From Desulfosarcina sp. (lineage in GTDB: Bacteria > Desulfobacterota > Desulfobacteria > Desulfobacterales > Desulfosarcinaceae), in contig DAOWNV010000087.1 of assembly GCA_030642405.1 (NCBI GenBank), forward strand, positions 1 through 9,239: 9,239 nucleotides of DNA, given 5' to 3'. Made by a program: the position numbers and the translations under genes. Positions 9,201 through 9,239 of the stretch are shown piece by piece. Each line of letters starts with the position of its first letter. Within the stretch, counting starts at the first letter, position 1. The notes under the pieces were generated by a model, which ran no database searches, was not told the origin of the DNA, and saw only the letters and a list, made by a program, of their open reading frames with translations.

Positions 9201-9239
9201 GTTGGGAATCCTTTGGGATTGCCTCTTTTAGCTCCACCA
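1..9239 (-). CDS. Giant multidomain extracytoplasmic protein, internal fragment (both ends outside the window)
   Basis: One minus-strand frame (codons ending at positions divisible by 3, first full codon at 9237-9235) stays open for 3,079 codons down to position 1. The product is a chain of bacterial Ig-like sandwiches, CARDB and DUF11-like domains, beta-propeller motifs, acidic DxDxDG loops and a cysteine-rich module, separated in places by Lys/Glu-rich low-complexity segments. I counted 17 cysteines, none before about residue 1210 (numbering from 9237). No signal peptide, secretion domain, sortase motif or membrane anchor can be judged because both termini are missing. Related architectures are known in giant surface or secreted bacterial proteins; an adhesin or surface-scaffold role is inferred. 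No catalytic motif was recognised. It could also be a structural extracellular-matrix protein. Certainty is high for the reading frame and low for the function. Confidence 0.95.
216..278 (-). repeat. Lys/Asp/Glu-rich linker near the visible C-terminal end
   Basis: The segment AKKEDTDKKKKGDAKKEEKF separates the last beta-rich domain from a helical tail. It has the same purine-rich coding strand and charge pattern as the inserts at 3162-3290 and 5291-5373, but it sits between domains rather than inside one. Confidence 0.75.
279..683 (-). other. Beta-rich Ig-like domain(s) near the visible C-terminal end (residues about 2852-2987)
   Basis: Alternating strands are 'LTLAVHSGVPSGGKALYLPL', 'GKATVTLKGAGDKDSILTIV' with 'VTANPKK', 'PKGAIVLEPEETRTIKVPLF' and 'PIEVSNSDPEVVLVSK'. 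The 'lepeetrtikvpl' strand and 'v-s-n-s-D-P-e-v-V-x-v' turn are common in Ig-like sandwiches of secreted proteins. I cannot assign a named family. Confidence 0.45.
684..1385 (-). other. Mixed region: helix, tryptophan heptads, hydrophobic stretch, Big_2-like end (residues about 2619-2852)
   Basis: The region opens like another Big_2 domain (GIEIQPRSFLSFGP). A helical, charged segment follows (VNLIYERLEKKFEEQTEAAK), then a Trp-rich motif (1093-1155), then a Val/Pro-rich hydrophobic stretch (898-981). It ends with 'GFVTAKSVGLGRVTGTLDLT' and 'KDDFLVIVGPEVLS', which resemble the last strands of a Big_2-like domain. A plausible reading is one Big_2-like sandwich opened by a long insertion; it could equally be an unknown mixed domain with a short beta module after it. 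Confidence 0.4.
1386..1788 (-). other. Big_2-like Ig region with a helical insert (residues about 2484-2618)
   Basis: The start 'GGLILNPSIILL' and 'VTKQLEVLRVLDAVDVTRSA' with 'STEYQTL', then 'RTGKLTAKENGYNIIRAVHT' and 'SNYALVIVG', follows the Big_2 order 'l-x-v-x-P...t-x-q-L-x-v...d-V-T-x-x-a...G-x-l-T-A-x-x-x-G-x-x-x-I-x-A...v-x-V'. Between 'STEYQTL' and 'AEIEIDDRTG' there is an extra helical-looking part (for example KTGLDKKIEEKLSKLLG), longer than the normal loop. The match is moderate. Confidence 0.5.
1812..2262 (-). other. DUF11-like beta domain B interrupted by a tandem repeat (residues about 2326-2476)
   Basis: A conserved core reads 'KPGETIKYRIRIINAGKTDL' followed by 'EEVSVGDIDLV', which is the 'pG-e-t-i-x-Y-x-i-x-i-x-N-x-G...l-x-x-v-x-v-x-D' signature of DUF11-like repeats. 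The closing strands are 'KIDFKFIIPKTSAGGLISNH' and then 'VFVAAQNKA', with 'LAQVLVDG' at the end. Between the two parts is an in-frame repeat rich in Lys, Glu and Asp (1984-2094). Two cysteines (about 2328 and 2463) flank the domain and could pair. Confidence 0.6.
1984..2094 (-). repeat. Nested in-frame tandem repeat (63-bp and 48-bp copies)
   Basis: Two adjacent copies encode the 16-residue unit SADEKAKEEDGLKLPP. The copy at 2047-2094 is 48 bp. The copy at 1984-2046 is 63 bp because a 15-bp piece encoding EKAKE is itself duplicated. Apart from that insertion the copies differ by one base that I can see (cttcaaaccg versus cttcagaccg on the plus strand). The start of a third, decayed copy may follow at 2095. 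All length differences are multiples of three, so the frame is kept. Confidence 0.93.
2299..2586 (-). other. NG-motif Ig-like domain C (residues about 2218-2313)
   Basis: The domain opens 'RPVVKIYSPPKQDPIYAT', continues 'MPVWGLIESQEPLSKITING' and 'KKVEATQEPNGEYRFETKPG', and closes 'TEITVMATDRRGGSGSDKVS' followed by VRR. The order 'P-x-v-x-I-x-s-P...v-x-G-x-i...I-x-I-N-G...i-T-V-x-A-T-D-x-x-G' matches the same Ig-like type as domains A and B. It ends in a proline-rich linker (APSPYSPKEEAP). Confidence 0.65.
2598..2925 (-). other. DUF11-like beta domain A (residues about 2105-2214)
   Basis: Sequence starts 'RLELISTVNEQYETSVKKAE', then 'NREWIVRNKGNVNLKNLKI' with 'QDSLTETIEI', then a Lys-rich hairpin, and ends 'VSAAVKINVVKP'. 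The 'x-V-x-N-x-G-x-x-x-L-x-x-v-x-I-x-D' core is that of DUF11-like surface-protein repeats. A lysine-rich segment (GEKKGVKKEVKKFK, around 2700-2760) sits where a loop would be and carries a run of eight coding-strand A (2740-2747). Confidence 0.5.
3036..3450 (-). other. CARDB domain split by a Lys/Asn-rich insert (residues about 1930-2068)
   Basis: The CARDB (cell-adhesion-related bacterial) fold is recognisable in two halves. First comes 'ARLYNGGYVGVSGLEVALYH', with 'KEVNRYSADLVPGESIYF' matching the family's 'v-x-N-x-G...v-x-l-y...L-x-p-G-e-s' order. The second half is 'LKGIHKIQLVADPESLFSEY' followed by 'DKVNNF', matching the closing 'G-x-h-x-i-x-x-x-v-D-P...-E-x-x-x-x-N-N'. Between them sits a low-complexity insert of about 43 residues, listed separately. 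Without the insert the length would be near the usual 100 residues. Confidence 0.78.
3162..3290 (-). repeat. Lys/Asn-rich low-complexity insert in the CARDB domain
   Basis: About 43 residues made mostly of Lys, Asn, Asp, Glu and Gly (for example NGNDKKGDNKKSQKKSNN). The insert lies between the two halves of the CARDB domain. Its coding strand is strongly A-rich, with runs of eight A at 3194-3201 and seven A at 3233-3239. It is the most A+T-rich short stretch that I notice in the window. Confidence 0.8.
3480..4809 (-). other. Unrecognised cysteine-rich module (residues about 1477-1920)
   Basis: About 445 residues that match no family I know. Eleven cysteines fall here, at residues about 1479, 1521, 1547, 1555, 1583, 1626, 1637, 1725, 1798, 1820 and 1914, against six in the rest of the visible protein. 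The sequence looks mixed alpha/beta, with likely helices such as 'DERRELLKGIKNGF', 'VKKAKDCAIQVEEAIHRI' and 'FIIKVMNFIEKVRND', in contrast to the beta-rich surroundings. A glycine-rich stretch (VAGSCGAGSDIYGDLCLG) and a central beta-like segment (ARIRIKGVGLGNVEIHSPF) stand out. A run of eight coding-strand A is present at 3815-3822. The module could be a ligand-binding or enzymatic domain, but I see no catalytic motif. Confidence 0.6.
4921..4956 (-). other. Acidic DxDxDG loop 2
   Basis: The sequence DKDTDGEDDRIL has Asp at positions 1, 3, 5 and 9 and Gly at 6. It resembles type-3 thrombospondin or dockerin-like calcium loops; position 12 is Leu rather than the Glu/Asp of a true EF-hand. It lies about 99 residues after loop 1 in the same propeller-like block and precedes the strand 'YKIEIPGG'. 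Confidence 0.55.
5218..5253 (-). other. EF-hand-like acidic loop 1
   Basis: The twelve residues DWDRDGRTGLEE have Asp at loop positions 1, 3 and 5, Gly at 6 and Glu at 12, which is the calcium-binding loop spacing of EF-hand and dockerin-type loops. No pair of canonical flanking helices is evident, so it is better called an EF-hand-like or thrombospondin-type acidic loop. Calcium binding is inferred from ligand spacing. Confidence 0.6.
5291..5373 (-). repeat. Lys/Glu-rich low-complexity insert in propeller block 2
   Basis: The coding strand is almost pure purine and encodes a segment such as KKKEGKSKKEEKEKQGKK. It interrupts a propeller strand pair and contains a run of nine coding-strand A (5359-5367). 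No fold is expected; it is probably a flexible charged loop. Confidence 0.8.
5440..5745 (-). other. NG-motif Ig-like domain B with a cysteine pair (residues about 1165-1266)
   Basis: Strand pattern parallels domain A: 'LTVAASLVSGKGKLDEIYING', a longer middle loop, then 'VEIKLKPGVNSIVATAIDVDD'. The middle loop holds the first two cysteines of the visible protein, at residues about 1210 and 1228 (codons at 5608-5610 and 5554-5556). Cysteines 18 residues apart in a loop of an otherwise cysteine-free N-terminal half suggest a local disulfide, which would agree with an extracytoplasmic location. The disulfide is inference. Confidence 0.55.
5765..5990 (-). other. NG-motif Ig-like domain A (glucodextranase-B-like; residues about 1083-1158)
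   Basis: The pattern is 'VDGRIKDPEIAAIIVNGFQA' followed by 'FEVPKLPLREGVNRIQATAF'. This order ('V-x-G-x-v-x-d-x-x-I-x-x-v-x-V-N-G' then 'F-x-v-x-L-x-x-G-x-N-x-I-x-A-x-A') is that of the bacterial Ig-like domain first described next to glucodextranase. It is a common spacer in secreted proteins. The domain lies directly after propeller block 1 and before a related second copy. Confidence 0.6.
6115..6794 (-). other. LVIVD-type beta-propeller block 1 (residues about 815-1041)
   Basis: Several strand motifs match the bacterial LVIVD/YncE-like propeller repeat, whose core is 'l-x-v-(v/i)-D-(v/l)-S-(d)-P-x-x-P'. I see LTIDLSDPKAPKIM (6625-6651 region), LRVFDVSDPADPKWM (6424-6450 region), and YFINQGIGIMTVDLSKALP nearer the C-terminal end. 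Each is preceded by a strand such as 'GDVALVTQRKI' or 'GDLALITFGNSG', the usual 'x-x-aYv-a' strand. The blades are irregular, with longer loops than in a canonical array, and I can support three of them. The role is probably protein-protein or glycan binding. Confidence 0.6.
6795..7104 (-). other. Big_5-like Ig domain, copy B, divergent (residues about 712-814)
   Basis: The segment reads NYAVPVDAAISISFSHLIE, then TTTLKDSLFIEE, then a 'VTVKPRSFLKPSTQYRLI' strand and ends 'NFELLFTSAP'. This repeats the order of copy A: a 'vpvdaaI-x-I-x-FS' core, a 'T-x-x-x-L-F' strand, and the 'L-x-P-x-T-x-Y-x-L' strand. The closing 'D-x-x-GNxL' motif is degraded to 'GMNGKPL'. Sequence identity with copy A is low by eye, so this is an old rather than a recent duplication. 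Confidence 0.68.
7105..7884 (-). other. Unassigned beta-rich region (residues about 452-711)
   Basis: About 260 residues that I cannot place in a named family. Visible points are a TPTLRLTLPTEVTPGEKI strand-rich segment, a 'GGRDFWSLVDKATLK' and 'IETSSPPFRGI' pair, and an alternating hydrophobic strand series around VEAFDLSTHEAAIVPVRAG and ANIEVIDLSNNELIYKT. Strand spacing suggests two or three more sandwich domains. There are no cysteines and only scattered charge. It leads directly into the second Big_5-like domain. Confidence 0.4.
7885..8193 (-). other. ZU5-like beta region (residues about 349-451)
   Basis: After the linker TPPPG the chain reads SRDGGVIRGKKGVGVNIPAG, then FLPQDTIVKIEPL. 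A 'GG-v/i...GvxvxIPaGxlxxdTxvxIxP' run is the pattern of ZU5-like beta domains that occur in extracellular and autoproteolytic assemblies. The following residues (FIAGAVSFNMSGVEL, then a LELRFSIDGFPD strand) are hydrophobic-alternating and could complete the fold. I see no autocleavage motif. The boundaries and the family name are tentative. Confidence 0.4.
8194..8450 (-). other. Ig-like domain of the Big_6/adhesin-repeat style (residues about 263-348)
   Basis: Features in order are a VSGTQGTVEPGVVVTVKN stretch ('G-x-V-x-P-G-x-x-V-x-V'), the strand-turn 'ASDDGSFSVSI', and a closing 'LLLLDEAGNETTINI' ('D-x-A-G-N-x-T'). This order is that of the short Ig-like repeats found in many adhesins. It sits between two proline-rich linkers (PPPPP before, TPPPG after), as expected for a self-contained module. 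Exact family membership cannot be fixed by eye. Confidence 0.65.
8467..8787 (-). other. Big_5 / SbsA-type Ig-like domain, copy A (residues about 151-257)
   Basis: The segment has the full signature of the bacterial Ig-like Big_5 family (as in S-layer protein SbsA). It opens with RPSVISTTPDKGANGVP, then has the core strand IRVRFSERIDP (FSE at about 176-178), a 'TITANTFKL' strand, a 'LAPETVHTIEL' strand and the closing 'RDIFGNPL' motif (GNPL at about 239-242). Length of about 107 residues fits the family. This is the most confident domain call in the window. It is followed directly by a proline run (five prolines) that acts as a linker to the next domain. Confidence 0.88.
8845..9030 (-). other. 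Carboxypeptidase-regulatory-like beta domain (residues about 70-131)
   Basis: The stretch begins YLTGSVRSDGEKLGRVLV and continues through a PRYVLAVPTGAVSVYAKD segment. This is the pattern of the CarboxypepD_reg-like fold: a G-x-V start, a pre-albumin-like strand pair, then an 'aromatic-V-L-x-V-P-x-G' core strand followed by a V-x-V-x-A strand. The family forms small transthyretin-like beta sandwiches often placed as spacers in secreted proteins. The expected 'dG' turn before the core strand is replaced by 'EDPR', so the match is imperfect. Residues 1-69 before it are also beta-rich (for example GRTLTISGS) but I cannot assign them. Confidence 0.55.

Overview
The whole window lies inside one giant protein-coding gene on the minus strand. 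Reading the reverse complement from position 9237 down to position 1 gives 3,079 consecutive sense codons with no stop. Neither the start nor the stop of the gene is present. Plus-strand open frames, and the short minus-strand frame in another phase, are antisense or out-of-frame shadows. I see no intergenic space, RNA gene, promoter, terminator, insertion sequence or CRISPR array.

The protein looks like a very large extracytoplasmic, multidomain protein built mostly of beta-sandwich modules. From N- to C-terminus (high to low coordinates) I read: a carboxypeptidase-regulatory-like domain; a clear Big_5/SbsA-type Ig domain; a second Ig-like domain; a ZU5-like stretch and an unassigned linker region; a second, more divergent Big_5-like domain; a block with LVIVD-type beta-propeller motifs; two NG-motif Ig-like domains; a second propeller-like block with two DxDxDG acidic loops; a roughly 445-residue cysteine-rich module of no family I recognise; a CARDB domain split by a lysine/asparagine-rich insert; a DUF11-like domain; a further Ig-like domain; a second DUF11-like domain holding a nested tandem repeat; a Big_2-like region; a region with a tryptophan heptad motif and a Val/Pro-rich hydrophobic stretch; a last beta-rich domain; and a Lys-rich linker leading to a helical tail that runs off the window.

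The host is a bacterium. This domain mix (Big_5, CARDB, DUF11, LVIVD, acidic calcium-type loops in one polypeptide) is typical of giant surface or secreted proteins of environmental bacteria, for example Desulfobacterota and similar sediment lineages. That placement is a low-confidence inference from domain style only. By eye the two ends are richer in G+C than the middle.

The main points of interest are the size of the uninterrupted frame, the repeated pattern of lysine/glutamate low-complexity inserts inside beta domains (one still carrying a recent nested duplication), the unrecognised cysteine-rich module, and the tryptophan heptads. No enzymatic catalytic motif was recognised, so adhesion, matrix or cell-surface scaffolding is the most economical reading.
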